Origin: Xanthobacteraceae bacterium
Lineage (GTDB): Bacteria > Pseudomonadota > Alphaproteobacteria > Rhizobiales > Xanthobacteraceae
Reading direction: 5' to 3'
Assembly (NCBI GenBank): GCA_028290465.1
Contig: JAQGJU010000149.1
Coordinates: 1-64,000 of the forward strand
Length of the DNA stretch: 64,000 bases
Positions 17,886 through 27,758 of this stretch are shown here, one piece after another. Position 1 is the stretch's first letter. Every line of letters begins with the position of its first letter. The notes under the pieces were generated by a model that was not told where the DNA came from, ran no database searches, and worked only from the letters and a program-made list of their open reading frames with translations. The position numbers and the translations under genes are program-made.

Positions 17886-20840
17886 ATGACCGACAGCCCG
17901 AAAAACGACTATTCGCAGACCCTGTTCCTGCCGCAGACGGATTTTCCGATGCGCGCCGGGCTCCCGCAAAAGGAGCCCGAACTCTTGGCGCGGTGGGAAA
18001 AGCAAAACCTCTATGGCCGGCTGCGCGAGGCCGCCAAGGGCCGGACCAAATTCGTGCTGCATGACGGCCCGCCTTACGCCAACGGCAACATCCATATCGG
18101 GCACGCGCTCAACAAGATCCTGAAGGACGTGGTGACGCGCAGCCAGCAGATGCTCGGCTTCGATTCCAACTATGTACCGGGCTGGGACTGCCACGGCCTG
18201 CCGATCGAATGGAAGATCGAGGAAGAATATCGCGCCAAGGGCAAGAACAAAGACGCGGTGCCGATCAACGAATTCCGCCGCGAGTGCCGCGCCTTTGCGC
18301 AGAACTGGATCGACGTGCAGCGCGCCGAGTTCAAGCGGCTCGGCGTCGAGGGCGACTGGGGTCATCCGTATACGACGATGAGCTTTGCGGCCGAGGCGCA
18401 GATCGCCCGCGAGCTGATGAAGTTCGCCGCCAACGGCACGCTGTATCGCGGCTCCAAGCCGGTGATGTGGTCGGTGGTCGAAAAGACTGCGCTGGCCGAG
18501 GCCGAGGTCGAATACGAGGACTACACGTCCGACACGGTGTGGGTGAAGTTTCCGGTCGCAAAGACCGACGATGCCGCACTGAACGGCGCGGCGGTCGTGA
18601 TCTGGACCACGACGCCGTGGACGCTGCCGGGCAACCGCGCGGTGACGTTCTCGTCGAAAATCAAATACGGCCTGTATAAAGTCACCGATGCGGCGCCCGA
18701 CAACTGGGCGAAGTTCGGCGATCTGTTTGTCCTGGCCGACACGCTGGCCGGCGACGTGTTCAAGCAGGCCAAGGTAACGGCCTATGACAGGGTCGCCGAC
18801 GTTCCGGCGGACGTGCTGGCCAATGTCACGCTGAACCATCCGTTCCACGGCCAGGGCTACGACTTTGTCGTCCCGCTGCTCGACGGCGATCACGTCACCG
18901 ACGACACCGGCACCGGCTTCGTGCACACCGCGCCGGGCCATGGCCGCGAGGACTTTGACATCTGGATGGCCAATGCGCGCGCGCTGGAAGCGCGCGGCAT
19001 CAGTGCGGCGATCCCTTACACCGTCGACGCCAATGGCGCGCTGACCGCGCATGCGCCCGGCTTCGAGGGCAAACGCGTCATCAACGACAAGGGCGAGAAG
19101 GGCGACGCCAACGACGCCGTCATCAAGGCGCTCGCGGCCGCCGGCAACATCATCGCGCGCAGTCGGCTGAAGCACCAGTATCCGCATTCCTGGCGCTCCA
19201 AGAAGCCGGTGATCTATCGCAACACGCCGCAATGGTTCATCGCGATGGACAAGTCGATCCCGGCGTTCAACGCGACGCTGCGCGATGTCGCATTGCGCGA
19301 GATCGGCAAGACCCGCTGGGTGCCGGCGCAGGGCGAGAACCGCATCACCGGCATGATCAAGGGCCGTCCCGATTGGGTGATCTCGCGCCAGCGCGCCTGG
19401 GGCGTGCCGATCGCGGTGTTCGTGCGCGAGAATGCTGACGGTTCGGCCGAGATACTGAACGATGCCGCCGTCAACAAGCGCATCGCCGATGCCTTCGAGC
19501 AGGACGGCGCCGATGCCTGGTACGCCGAAGGCGCGCGCGAGCGCTTTCTTGGTTCGCTCGCCAACGAAGACTGGAAGAAGGTCGACGACATCTGCGACGT
19601 CTGGTTCGATTCCGGCTCGACGCACGCTTTCGTGCTGGAAGATCCCGAGCACTTTCCGTCGCTGGCCGGCATTCGTCGCAAGAAAGATGGCGGCCAGGAT
19701 ACGGTGATGTATCTCGAAGGCTCCGACCAGCATCGCGGCTGGTTTCATTCGTCCTTGCTGGAAAGCTGCGGCACCCGCGGCGTCGCGCCCTATGACGTGG
19801 TGCTGACGCATGGCTTTGTGCTCGACGAGCAGGGCCGCAAGATGTCGAAGTCGCTCGGCAACGTGACCGCGCCGCAGGACGTGATGAAGGCGTCCGGCGC
19901 CGACATCCTGCGGATGTGGGTGTGCGCGTCGGACTACGCGGACGATCTGCGCATCGGGCCGGAAATCCTCAAGACCACCGCCGACACCTATCGCAAGCTG
20001 CGCAACACCATCCGCTGGATGCTCGGCACCCTGGCGCACTTCCAGGACGAGGATCGCGTCGCCGTCGACAAGATGCCGGAGCTGGAGCGGCTGATGCTGC
20101 ACCGGCTGGTCGAACTCGATGGCCAGATCCGGCAGGCCTATGCCGACTTCGACACCAAGCGGATCTTCGCGTTGCTGACCGCGTTCATGACCGTCGAACT
20201 CTCGGCGTTCTATTTCGACATCCGCAAGGACGCGCTGTATTGCGACCCGATCTCGTCGGTGACCCGCAAGGCCTCGCTGACCGTCGTCGATTACCTGTTC
20301 CGTTGCACCGTCACGTGGCTGGCGCCGATGCTGTGCTTCACCTGCGAGGAATCGTGGCTGTCTCGCTACGGCGACGACGCCGACTCCGTGCACCTTGAGG
20401 CGTTTCCCAAGGTACTGGCCGCGTGGCGCGACGAGGCGTTAGCCGAGAAGTGGCGCAAGGTGCGCGCAGTGCGCCGCGTCGTCACCGGAGCCTTGGAGCT
20501 GGAGCGCGCCAACAAGCGCATCGGCTCGTCGCTGGAGGCGGCGCCGGTCGTCTATGTGGCCGACGCTGATCTGTTCGCAGCGCTGGTCGACGTCGATCTG
20601 GCCGAAGCCTGCATCACGTCGGACGCGACCCTGGTCGAAGGCGAGGGGCCGGCCGAGGCGTTCCGGCTGGACGAGGTGCGCGGCGTCGCCGTGCTGCCGC
20701 GGCTGGCTTCGGGCACCAAATGCGCCCGGTCGTGGAAGATTTCGCCCGCGGTCGGCCAGGACCCGGAATATCCCGAAGTCACCCCGCGCGACGCCAAGGC
20801 GCTGCGCGAATGGGAAACGATGCGCAAGGCGGCCGAGTAA
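17886..20840 (+). CDS. ileS: Isoleucyl-tRNA synthetase
   Basis: Class Ia synthetase of 984 residues. The HIGH motif is [13 protein letters not shown], the CP1 editing domain includes [15 protein letters not shown], and the KMSKS loop is [11 protein letters not shown]. The C-terminal zinc-knuckle region of bacterial IleS is reduced: it reads [10 protein letters not shown] with one Cys and no downstream Cys pair, so zinc binding there is doubtful. Located 72 bases after ribF and 39 before lspA on the same strand. Confidence 0.97.
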   Translation: MTDSPKNDYSQTLFLPQTDFPMRAGLPQKEPELLARWEKQNLYGRLREAAKGRTKFVLHDGPPYANGNIHIGHALNKILKDVVTRSQQMLGFDSNYVPGWDCHGLPIEWKIEEEYRAKGKNKDAVPINEFRRECRAFAQNWIDVQRAEFKRLGVEGDWGHPYTTMSFAAEAQIARELMKFAANGTLYRGSKPVMWSVVEKTALAEAEVEYEDYTSDTVWVKFPVAKTDDAALNGAAVVIWTTTPWTLPGNRAVTFSSKIKYGLYKVTDAAPDNWAKFGDLFVLADTLAGDVFKQAKVTAYDRVADVPADVLANVTLNHPFHGQGYDFVVPLLDGDHVTDDTGTGFVHTAPGHGREDFDIWMANARALEARGISAAIPYTVDANGALTAHAPGFEGKRVINDKGEKGDANDAVIKALAAAGNIIARSRLKHQYPHSWRSKKPVIYRNTPQWFIAMDKSIPAFNATLRDVALREIGKTRWVPAQGENRITGMIKGRPDWVISRQRAWGVPIAVFVRENADGSAEILNDAAVNKRIADAFEQDGADAWYAEGARERFLGSLANEDWKKVDDICDVWFDSGSTHAFVLEDPEHFPSLAGIRRKKDGGQDTVMYLEGSDQHRGWFHSSLLESCGTRGVAPYDVVLTHGFVLDEQGRKMSKSLGNVTAPQDVMKASGADILRMWVCASDYADDLRIGPEILKTTADTYRKLRNTIRWMLGTLAHFQDEDRVAVDKMPELERLMLHRLVELDGQIRQAYADFDTKRIFALLTAFMTVELSAFYFDIRKDALYCDPISSVTRKASLTVVDYLFRCTVTWLAPMLCFTCEESWLSRYGDDADSVHLEAFPKVLAAWRDEALAEKWRKVRAVRRVVTGALELERANKRIGSSLEAAPVVYVADADLFAALVDVDLAEACITSDATLVEGEGPAEAFRLDEVRGVAVLPRLASGTKCARSWKISPAVGQDPEYPEVTPRDAKALREWETMRKAAE

Positions 20841-20879
20841 GGCCGCATTGCAGCCCCCTTCCGGGACGAAAGGGTATCC

Positions 20880-21416
20880 GTGACTGAGACCGCGACAACG
20901 AATCCGACCGGCTATTTTCGCGGCCCCGTAACTGGGGTCGGCCTCGCCGTGGCGGCGGTCGTCGGCCTGCTCGACCAGGCCAGCAAGCTCTGGCTGCTGT
21001 TCGTCTATGAACTCGGCAGCCGGGGCCCGGTCGCGGTCGGCCCGTATTTCGATCTGGTCCTGACCTGGAATACCGGCATCTCCTATGGGCTGCTGCAGCA
21101 GGACGGGCCGTTCGGCCAATGGGCGCTGCTGACCCTGAAGGTGGTGGCGGTGGCGCTGCTGTGGATCTGGCTGGCCCGCACCCCGTCGCGGCTGACCGCC
21201 CTGGCGCTAGGCCTGATCATGGGCGGTGCGATCGGCAATGCCGTCGACCGCGTGGCCTATGGGGCGGTGGCCGATTTCGTCCTGTTCCACATCCGGACCC
21301 CGACCTGGAACTTCAACTGGTACGTCTTTAACCTCGCCGACGTGGCGATCGTTGCCGGGGTGGCCGTCCTGCTATATGAATCCCTGATCGGCGAGCGCGC
21401 CGCAAAAGCGCCCTGA
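20880..21416 (+). CDS. lspA: Lipoprotein signal peptidase (signal peptidase II)
   Basis: Inner-membrane aspartic protease that removes signal peptides from lipoproteins. Four hydrophobic segments are evident; the catalytic pair is D123 in GNAVDRVAYG and D154 in FNLADVAIV. The conserved N-x-G loop reads NTGISYGLL. 178 residues, starting with GTG at 20880. It follows ileS by 39 bases, as in many proteobacteria. Confidence 0.95.
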   Translation: MTETATTNPTGYFRGPVTGVGLAVAAVVGLLDQASKLWLLFVYELGSRGPVAVGPYFDLVLTWNTGISYGLLQQDGPFGQWALLTLKVVAVALLWIWLARTPSRLTALALGLIMGGAIGNAVDRVAYGAVADFVLFHIRTPTWNFNWYVFNLADVAIVAGVAVLLYESLIGERAAKAP

Positions 21417-21485
21417 TCACGGTTAAAGTGCTGGCCGGGGCGGATGCGGTTTCTACCGTAATTTGAATATCTTGACGAGGATCGG

Positions 21486-22244
21486 GTGGCCACCATGACG
21501 GACACGAAACCGACCTTGGGCCTGCGCAGGCCCAGCTTCGCGACCCTTGCGGGCAGCCTTCGTCCGGGCAGGCTTGCGGCATTCTCGCCACGGCGCGTGG
21601 TCGCCGGATTGCTCAGCGTCGCGCTGCTGGTCGCGGCCGGTGGGCTGGCCCGCGCCGCCGACGACGAAGAGCGCAAGGATGAGTGGCTGGACCAGAAGCT
21701 GTTCCGCAACTTCATGGGCGGCCTCGGCCTGACCAACGACTCCGACACCATCAATTATCATGAGCGCTCGCCGCTGGTGATTCCGCCGGCGCAAAATCTG
21801 CCGCCGCCGGAAAACGCCGCTGCCGTGCGGCAGAATCCGGCTTGGCCGAAGGATCCGGACCGCACCAAGGCCAAGCAGGATAAAAAGCGCGACGCCATCA
21901 CCCAGGGCTATTGGGACGATGAAGCCAAGCCGCTGCGGCCCGACCAGTTGGACAAGCCGCGCAACGGACCGATCCGCACCACGGCCGATGGGCCGACGGT
22001 TGAGGAGAGCGGCCGTCCGGTGAAGCCGTCGGAGCTCGGCTACAAGGGCGGCATCTTCTCGTCGCTGTTCGGCTACAAGGAAGAAGTCGTTCCGTTCACC
22101 GGTGAGCCGGCGCGCGAGACCCTCATTGAGCCGCCGAAGGGCTATCGGACGCCTTCGCCGGCGCAGCCCTACGGCATCCTGGGCAAGGAAGCGGTGAAGC
22201 CTCTCAACCAGAAAGACAAGGGCACCGGGACCGGGACCAACTAA
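21486..22244 (+). CDS. Exported protein of unknown function between lspA and the M16 pair
   Basis: 252 residues with a basic N-terminus and one hydrophobic stretch (about 37-57, RVVAGLLSVALLVAAGG) followed by ARAADDEE, consistent with a long signal peptide or an anchor. The mature part is hydrophilic and proline-rich with no cysteine or recognisable domain; a repeated GYK..S/E element occurs at LGYKGGIFSSLFGYKEE. I start it at GTG 21486, with GAGG five bases upstream; ATG 21495 is the alternative. Its place before two M16 peptidase genes hints at an envelope role. No function is assigned. Confidence 0.75.
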   Translation: MATMTDTKPTLGLRRPSFATLAGSLRPGRLAAFSPRRVVAGLLSVALLVAAGGLARAADDEERKDEWLDQKLFRNFMGGLGLTNDSDTINYHERSPLVIPPAQNLPPPENAAAVRQNPAWPKDPDRTKAKQDKKRDAITQGYWDDEAKPLRPDQLDKPRNGPIRTTADGPTVEESGRPVKPSELGYKGGIFSSLFGYKEEVVPFTGEPARETLIEPPKGYRTPSPAQPYGILGKEAVKPLNQKDKGTGTGTN

Positions 22245-22434
22245 CGCGCCTGGAGCGGAACCGTTAAGACCTGCGACGATGTCGTCAGGCCTTCAACGGG
22301 CTGCCAAAAGTAAAAAGTGGAGCGACAGGCCAGCGATGTTGCCGACGGGATGGCATCGCCGACGGATGGAAGTCCCGAACCGCAGAGCCGAGAAGCCCTT
22401 GATTCAAAATCTGAACGTGATTCGCGTGACCCGC

Positions 22435-23796
22435 ATGCTCGCGAATATGTGGCATGCGGCCAGCCTCGCCGCCGCATTGGTGCTGATAAGCGCCAACGCC
22501 GTGTCCGCCGCCCCCAACATCGCGCATTTTACGCTGCCGAACGGCATGGAAGTCGTGGTCATCCCTGACCATCGCACGCCGGTCGTCACCCATATGGTCT
22601 GGTACAAGGTCGGCTCTGCCGATGAGCAGCCGGGCGTTTCGGGGATCGCGCATTTCCTCGAACACCTGATGTTCAAGGGCACCGAAAAAAATCCGGCCGG
22701 GCGCTTTTCGCAGCTTGTCGCCAATCTGGGCGGCCAGGAAAACGCGTTCACGTCGAACGATTACACCGGCTATTTCCAGCGCGTGCCGAAGGCCGAACTC
22801 GGCAAAGTGATGGATTTCGAGGCCGACCGCATGACCGGTCTGGTGCTGACCGACGCCGTGGTGGCGCCGGAGCTATTGGTCGTGCTGGAAGAGCAGAACC
22901 AGCGGGTCGCCAACAATCCGGGCGCGCGCCTCGGCGAAGAGATGAACGCGGCGCTGTATCGCAATCATCCGTACGGCAAGCCGGTGATCGGCTGGCGGCA
23001 TGAGATCGAGCAGCTTGGCCGCACCCAGGCGCTGGAATTCTACAAACGCTTCTACGCGCCCAACAACGCCGCGCTGGTGATCGCTGGCGATGTTACGGCC
23101 GACGAAGTCCGCGAACTGGCGCTCAAGACCTATGGCAAAGTCGCGCGCGGTCCCGATCTCGGCCCGCGCCGCCGTCCGCAGGAGCCGGCGTCGGAAGCGC
23201 CGCGCACCGCGACGCTGACCGATCCGCGCGTTACCGACCCGAGCGTGCAGCGCAGCTATCTGGTGCCGTCCTATGCGACCGCCAAGCCCGGCGAAGCCGA
23301 GGCGCTCGACGTGCTGGCGCATATCCTGGGGTCCGGATCGAACAGCCGGCTGTATCGCTCGCTGGTCATCGACAAGAGCCTCGCGGTCAGCGCCGGTGGC
23401 TGGTACCAAGGCACGGCGCTCGATCAGACCAAGTTCGGCGTCTACGGCTCGGCGCGCCCCGGTGTCGAGCTTGCGAAGGTTGAAGCCGAGATCGATGCGG
23501 TGATCGGCACCGTCGCGGCCGAAGGCATCACCGACGATGAACTGAGCGTGGCCCGGACCAAGCTTATTTCCGAGGCCGTCTATGCCCAGGATAGCCAGGC
23601 CGCGTTGGCGCGCTGGTACGGGGCCGCGATCACCAGCGGAATGACGGTCGAGAAGACCCAGACCTGGACCGACCGCATCGCCAAGGTGACGGCGGATGAA
23701 GTGCGCGACGCTGCCCGCAACTGGCTCGACAAGCGCCGTTCGGTGACCGGCTATTTGCTCAAGGGCAACGCCAAGCCCGCGGAGAAACGCTCGTGA
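22435..23796 (+). CDS. M16-family zinc metallopeptidase (catalytic subunit)
   Basis: Insulinase/pitrilysin family protein related to mitochondrial processing peptidase beta. The inverted zinc motif HFLEH gives H73 and H77 as ligands with catalytic E76, and E153 lies 76 residues later as third ligand. A cleavable signal peptide (residues 1-26, ending AVSAA) sends it to the periplasm. The start is uncertain: ATG 22435 yields a clean signal peptide but lacks a clear ribosome-binding site; TTG 22399 has GAGAAG upstream. It overlaps the next gene by four bases (GTGA), so the two M16 subunits are translationally coupled and probably form a heterodimer. Confidence 0.92.
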   Translation: MLANMWHAASLAAALVLISANAVSAAPNIAHFTLPNGMEVVVIPDHRTPVVTHMVWYKVGSADEQPGVSGIAHFLEHLMFKGTEKNPAGRFSQLVANLGGQENAFTSNDYTGYFQRVPKAELGKVMDFEADRMTGLVLTDAVVAPELLVVLEEQNQRVANNPGARLGEEMNAALYRNHPYGKPVIGWRHEIEQLGRTQALEFYKRFYAPNNAALVIAGDVTADEVRELALKTYGKVARGPDLGPRRRPQEPASEAPRTATLTDPRVTDPSVQRSYLVPSYATAKPGEAEALDVLAHILGSGSNSRLYRSLVIDKSLAVSAGGWYQGTALDQTKFGVYGSARPGVELAKVEAEIDAVIGTVAAEGITDDELSVARTKLISEAVYAQDSQAALARWYGAAITSGMTVEKTQTWTDRIAKVTADEVRDAARNWLDKRRSVTGYLLKGNAKPAEKRS

Positions 23797-25160
23797 TCGG
23801 ACACATGATGACTATGCGCGCACCGTCGATCCGGCGTGGCGGATTGTTGGCCGTTCTGACGCTCGGCATGGCGCTGATCGCGCAGCCGGTGTTCGCTGCC
23901 GTAAAGATCGAACGCGTGGTCAGCCCGGGCGGCATCGTCGCCTGGTTGGTGCGCGAGCCGGCGGTGCCGCTGGTGACGGTCGAATTCGCGTTCCGGGGCG
24001 GCGCCAGCCAGGACGCGGTCGACAAGGTCGGCCTGTCGCAGATGACCGCGCAAATGCTCGATGAGGGTGCCGGCGAACTCGACAGCCGCGCCTTCCAGCA
24101 GGAAATGGAAAAGTCCGCGATCGAGTTGAGCTTCCGCACCGGCCAGGACAATTTCCACGGCACGCTGCGTACGCTGGGCGCCCATCGGGCCAAGGCGTTC
24201 GATCTGCTGAAGCTGGCCCTCGGCGCGCCGCGCTTCGATGCGCCGGAGCTCGAGCGCATCCGCGCCCAGACCCTGTCAGGCCTGGAGCGTGAAACCCAAA
24301 ATCCGAATGCGATCGCGCGGCGCCGCTGGTGGGAGGCCGCGTTCCCGAACCATCCGTATGGCCGCAATAGCGGCGGCACCATCGAGACCGTCGCGAAGAT
24401 CACGCCGGACGATCTGAAGGGTTATGCAAAGCGCGTGTTCGCGCGCGAATATCTCACCGTCGCGGTGGTCGGCGATATCGATGCGCCGGCGGTCGGCGCC
24501 ATGCTCGACCAGGTGTTCGGCGGCCTGCCGGCCAAGGCGACCCTGGTCGCGGTGCCGGAAGCCAAGCCGCAAAAGCTCGGCCAGCGTATCGTGGCCGAAC
24601 TCGACGTGCCGCAGGCCGTGATCAATTTCGGCGGTCTCGGTATCGCCCGCAAGGATCCGGATTTCATCCCGGCCTATATCGTCAATCATATTCTGGCCGG
24701 CGGTTCGTTCTCGTCGCGGCTGTACACAGAAGTGCGCGAGAAGCGCGGCCTCGCCTATGGGGTTAGCGGCTCATTGCTGTGGTACCGGTCGGCGGCGGTG
24801 TTCGCCGGTTCGACCGCGACGCGCAACGACCGCACCAAGGAAACGCTGGAGATCATCGAGGCCGAGATCAAGCGCATGGCGGCCGGCGGTCCGGACGCCG
24901 ACGAATTCGCCAAGGCCAAGTCGTATCTCAAGGGCTCCTATCCGCTGAACCTCGACACCTCGAGCAAGATCGCGTCCCAACTGGTGCAGATTCAACTCGA
25001 CGACTTGGGCATCGACTACATCGAGCGTCGCGACCAGATGATCGACGCCGTGACGCTCGACGACGCCCGCCGCGTCGCCAAGCGGCTGCTCGACGGCGGC
25101 CTACTGGTCACCGTGGTCGGCCGCCCGGCCGGCCTCACGGCGAAGGGCGAGGGCGGCTGA
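23793..25160 (+). CDS. M16-family peptidase partner lacking the zinc motif
   Basis: 455 residues with a signal peptide (about 1-35, ending PVFAA). The position of HxxEH reads SQMTAQ, so it cannot bind zinc, but it keeps the substrate-binding motif VREKRGLAYGVSG that the catalytic partner lacks. This is the alpha/beta division of labour of M16B heterodimers. It starts with GTG inside the stop of the upstream gene. Predicted periplasmic and active only with that partner. Confidence 0.9.
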   Translation: MIGHMMTMRAPSIRRGGLLAVLTLGMALIAQPVFAAVKIERVVSPGGIVAWLVREPAVPLVTVEFAFRGGASQDAVDKVGLSQMTAQMLDEGAGELDSRAFQQEMEKSAIELSFRTGQDNFHGTLRTLGAHRAKAFDLLKLALGAPRFDAPELERIRAQTLSGLERETQNPNAIARRRWWEAAFPNHPYGRNSGGTIETVAKITPDDLKGYAKRVFAREYLTVAVVGDIDAPAVGAMLDQVFGGLPAKATLVAVPEAKPQKLGQRIVAELDVPQAVINFGGLGIARKDPDFIPAYIVNHILAGGSFSSRLYTEVREKRGLAYGVSGSLLWYRSAAVFAGSTATRNDRTKETLEIIEAEIKRMAAGGPDADEFAKAKSYLKGSYPLNLDTSSKIASQLVQIQLDDLGIDYIERRDQMIDAVTLDDARRVAKRLLDGGLLVTVVGRPAGLTAKGEGG

Positions 25161-25183
25161 CGGCCCTTGCTGTTGGCATTTCT

Positions 25184-25298
25184 CCGTCATCCTGAGGTGC
25201 CCGGCGCAGCCGGGCCTCGAAGGATGCACGGCCCCGATGTTGCAACACCCCGGCGTCGATCCTTCGAGGCTCGCTTCGCTCGCACCTCAGGATGACGG
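25184..25298. repeat. Long imperfect palindromic intergenic element
   Basis: Outer arms ccgtcatcctgaggtgc (25184-25200) and gcacctcaggatgacgg (25282-25298) are perfect complements. Nested inside are gcctcgaaggat / atccttcgaggc (25214-25225 and 25259-25270) and a small gcccgg...ccgggc hairpin. The transcript would fold into one long stem between the M16 pair and pgi. This design matches a dispersed intergenic repeat widespread in Bradyrhizobiaceae relatives. Confidence 0.8.
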
Positions 25299-25401
25299 AT
25301 CAAAGTATGAGTTGGTTTAAGGCAATATCTCTTTAGCGCATTCGTTTCCTGTTTTTTGCCACGATGGCTCCGTTATGCTGAAGGTAATGACGGAGCACGC
25401 G

Positions 25402-26724
25402 ATGCATTTTGAACAATCGATCGACCTGGCGCTGTCGGACCACATCGGCAGCGGCGGCGTCACGCGCGAGAACTACGCGGGCGCGCTGGTCCAGACCGCC
25501 GAGGCGCTCGACTGGCTGAATGCCCGCCATGCCGATGGCGGATTGCCGCTGCTGCGACTCCCCGGCACCACGGACGATCTCGACGCAGTCCAAGAGATCG
25601 CGCGGCGGCTCAAAGACGGCGCGACCGATGTGGTGATCCTCGGCACCGGCGGTTCAAGCCTGGGCGGTCAGGCGCTGCTGCAACTCGCCGGCCATGCGGT
25701 GCCGGGCGCCGGCCAGCCGAGCGGCCGGCCGCGTATGCATTTCATGGACAATCTCGACCCGCAAAGTTTCGCCGAGCTATTGGCCCGCCTGCCGCTCGCC
25801 ACCTCGCGCTTTGTCGCGATCTCGAAATCCGGTGGCACCGGCGAAACCCTGATGCAGACCGCCAGCGTGATCGCGGCGCTGCAGAAGGCCGGCCTGACGG
25901 CGCGCATCCCGGAACTCATGCTGGGCCTCAGTGAGCCCGCCCGCGCCGGCAAGCCGAACGGACTGCGGTCGCTGCTGGCGCCGTTCAACGTGCCATTCAT
26001 CGAACACGACACCGGCGTCGGCGGACGGTTCTCCGTGCTGACCAATGTCGGGCTGCTGCCGGCCGCGATTGCCGGCCTGGACATTGCAAAAATCCGGGCC
26101 GGCGCGCTGACCGCGCTCCAGCCGATCCTCGACGGTCAGGCCCCCGATCAGGTGCCGGCGGCGGTCGGCGCCGCCTTGTCGATCGCGCTCGCCGAGACTT
26201 CCGGCAAATCGATCACCGTACTGATGGCCTATGCGGACCGGCTCGGCCTGTTCTCGCGCTGGTATGTGCAACTCTGGGCCGAAAGCCTCGGCAAGGCCGG
26301 CAAGGGTACGACGCCGATCGCGGCGATCGGCCCGGTCGACCAGCACAGCCAGTTGCAGCTGTTCATCGCCGGTCCGCCCGACAAGATGTTCACCGTGATC
26401 ACGCTGGATGTTGCCGGCACTGGTCCGAAAATTTCGGCCGATCTCGCGCAACTCGCCGGAGAACCCGACTTCGCCGGCCGGACTATCGGCGATCTCGTCG
26501 CCGCGCAGGGCCGTGCCACCGCCGAGACCCTGGCCAAGAACGGACGGCCGGTGCGGGCCATTCACATCGAACGGCTGGACGAGGCCGCGCTCGGCGCGCT
26601 GCTGATGCATTTTATGCTGGAGACCATCATCGCGGCGCGGCTGCTCGGCGTCGATGCGTTCGATCAGCCGGCCGTCGAAGAGGGCAAGGTCCTGGCGAAG
26701 CGCTACCTCGCCGAAAAAAGCTAA
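25402..26724 (+). CDS. pgi: Glucose-6-phosphate isomerase, short alphaproteobacterial form
   Basis: Interconverts glucose-6-phosphate and fructose-6-phosphate. Visible are ILGTGGSSLGGQALLQ, the sugar-phosphate SIS-fold motif ISKSGGTGETLMQ, GVGGRFSVLTNVGLLP, the active-site Glu in QLWAESLGK, a His in DQHSQLQ, and the Lys in VEEGKVLAKRYL. At about 440 residues it is shorter than the 550-residue E. coli enzyme. ATG 25402 is chosen because GGAG lies six bases before it; in-frame ATGs at 25375 and 25387 are possible but poorly preceded. Confidence 0.9.
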   Translation: MHFEQSIDLALSDHIGSGGVTRENYAGALVQTAEALDWLNARHADGGLPLLRLPGTTDDLDAVQEIARRLKDGATDVVILGTGGSSLGGQALLQLAGHAVPGAGQPSGRPRMHFMDNLDPQSFAELLARLPLATSRFVAISKSGGTGETLMQTASVIAALQKAGLTARIPELMLGLSEPARAGKPNGLRSLLAPFNVPFIEHDTGVGGRFSVLTNVGLLPAAIAGLDIAKIRAGALTALQPILDGQAPDQVPAAVGAALSIALAETSGKSITVLMAYADRLGLFSRWYVQLWAESLGKAGKGTTPIAAIGPVDQHSQLQLFIAGPPDKMFTVITLDVAGTGPKISADLAQLAGEPDFAGRTIGDLVAAQGRATAETLAKNGRPVRAIHIERLDEAALGALLMHFMLETIIAARLLGVDAFDQPAVEEGKVLAKRYLAEKS

Positions 26725-26774
26725 AAGCGCGATCAGGAAAAGTGGTCACCGGTTTTCCGTCCGATCGCGCGTCT
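26725..26774. repeat. Dispersed repeat B, copy 1
   Basis: Palindromic element with arms gcgcgatc (26727-26734) and gatcgcgc (26763-26770) enclosing a core with ggaaaagtgg...ccggttttcc. A related core recurs at 61515-61545. It separates the convergent pgi and DUF3592 genes. Confidence 0.65.
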
Positions 26775-26784
26775 ACGCAAAACT

Positions 26785-27258
26785 TTACGCCGTTAGCGTC
26801 GCTGCGATCATGCCGATCGGGCCGAACACCAGCAACGCCGTGGCGGTCAGCCGGCCGAGCCGTCGGACGGTGCGGTTCTCGGTCTCCAGCACCGCCATTG
26901 CGGGCCGGCGCGGGTCGTAATGCACATTCACCGCGCGGCCGACCGGATAGCGCGCCAGCAGCTTGCGCTGGGCCGCCGCGCGGGTGGTCTTCTGGCCGTC
27001 GCGCCAGGTAATGCGTGTGCTCTCGAACCGCGTGCCGCCCAGCAGATAGCGATAGCGGATCGCCGCGCCGTAGCGGGTCGCGGTCCGGCCGGTCTCGTCG
27101 CGGCCGGTCTCGACCACGATGTCGGACCAGACGATCTCGCCCTTGGTGGTCGGCCAGAACGCGCTGTCCTGCTTGAGGCGCCGGCCGCGCCAATTCTCGA
27201 ACGACCATGCGGCGCCGACGAAAGCCATCGCCATACTGAGGACTTGCAGGCCGATCAT
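26785..27258 (-). CDS. DUF3592-family membrane protein 1
   Basis: 157 residues with a hydrophobic N-terminal segment (about 1-19) and another at the C-terminus (about 135-155), enclosing a soluble beta-rich region with WPTTKGEIVWSDI, AIRYRYLLGGTRFES and YPVGRAVNVHYDPRRPAMAV, the pattern of DUF3592 proteins. Function unknown. A paralogue lies at 27759-28247 on the same strand, with arfB between them on the other strand; the two share the WPT..G, YRY and YP.G..V..Y.P..P motifs. Confidence 0.75.
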   Translation of the reverse strand: MIGLQVLSMAMAFVGAAWSFENWRGRRLKQDSAFWPTTKGEIVWSDIVVETGRDETGRTATRYGAAIRYRYLLGGTRFESTRITWRDGQKTTRAAAQRKLLARYPVGRAVNVHYDPRRPAMAVLETENRTVRRLGRLTATALLVFGPIGMIAATLTA

Positions 27259-27317
27259 GATACGCTCGCTGGAATAAACTAATCACGCATGGGTCGCCCG
27301 GATGGGCGAGAAGGTTC

Positions 27318-27740
27318 ATGATCCGCGTCACCGACAGCATCAGCCTGGACGAAAGCGAACTCGACGAGCGCTTCATCCGCGCCTCGGGGCCGGGCGGGCA
27401 GAACGTCAACAAAGTGTCGAGCGCGGTCCAACTCCGCTTCGACGTGCGTCAGTCGCGTTCGCTGGAAAACGACGTGGCGCTGCGGCTGATGGCGCTGGCC
27501 GGTCAGCGGCTGACCAATGACGGCGTGATTGTCATCACGGCGCAGCAGCACCGCACCCAGGAGCGCAACCGCGCCGACGCGCGCGAGCGGCTGGTCGAAC
27601 TGATCCGGCAGGCCGCCGTGAAGCCGATCAAGCGCCGGGCGACCAAGCCGACCAAGGCTTCGAAGGAGCGTCGCATCGAGGGCAAGAAAATCCGCAGCGG
27701 CGTGAAGAATCTGCGCCGGAGCAAGCCCGGCGCAGATTAA
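27318..27740 (+). CDS. arfB: Alternative ribosome-rescue factor ArfB (YaeJ)
   Basis: Codon-independent peptidyl-tRNA hydrolase that frees ribosomes stalled at mRNA ends. The GGQ motif G26-G27-Q28 sits in RASGPGGQNVNKVSS, and the basic C-terminal tail (KRRATKPTKASKERR...) is the part that threads the mRNA channel. 140 residues, standard size, no release-factor codon-recognition domain. A GAGAAGG ribosome-binding site lies five bases before the ATG. Confidence 0.93.
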   Translation: MIRVTDSISLDESELDERFIRASGPGGQNVNKVSSAVQLRFDVRQSRSLENDVALRLMALAGQRLTNDGVIVITAQQHRTQERNRADARERLVELIRQAAVKPIKRRATKPTKASKERRIEGKKIRSGVKNLRRSKPGAD

Positions 27741-27758
27741 CCGTGGGGCCAGACCAAC

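Noticed and set aside
17637-20393. Very long open frame antisense to ileS (about 918 codons).
   Set aside because: It mirrors a certain aminoacyl-tRNA synthetase gene; long antisense frames are expected from codon bias in GC-rich DNA, and the translation is Arg/His/Val-rich with no recognisable domain.
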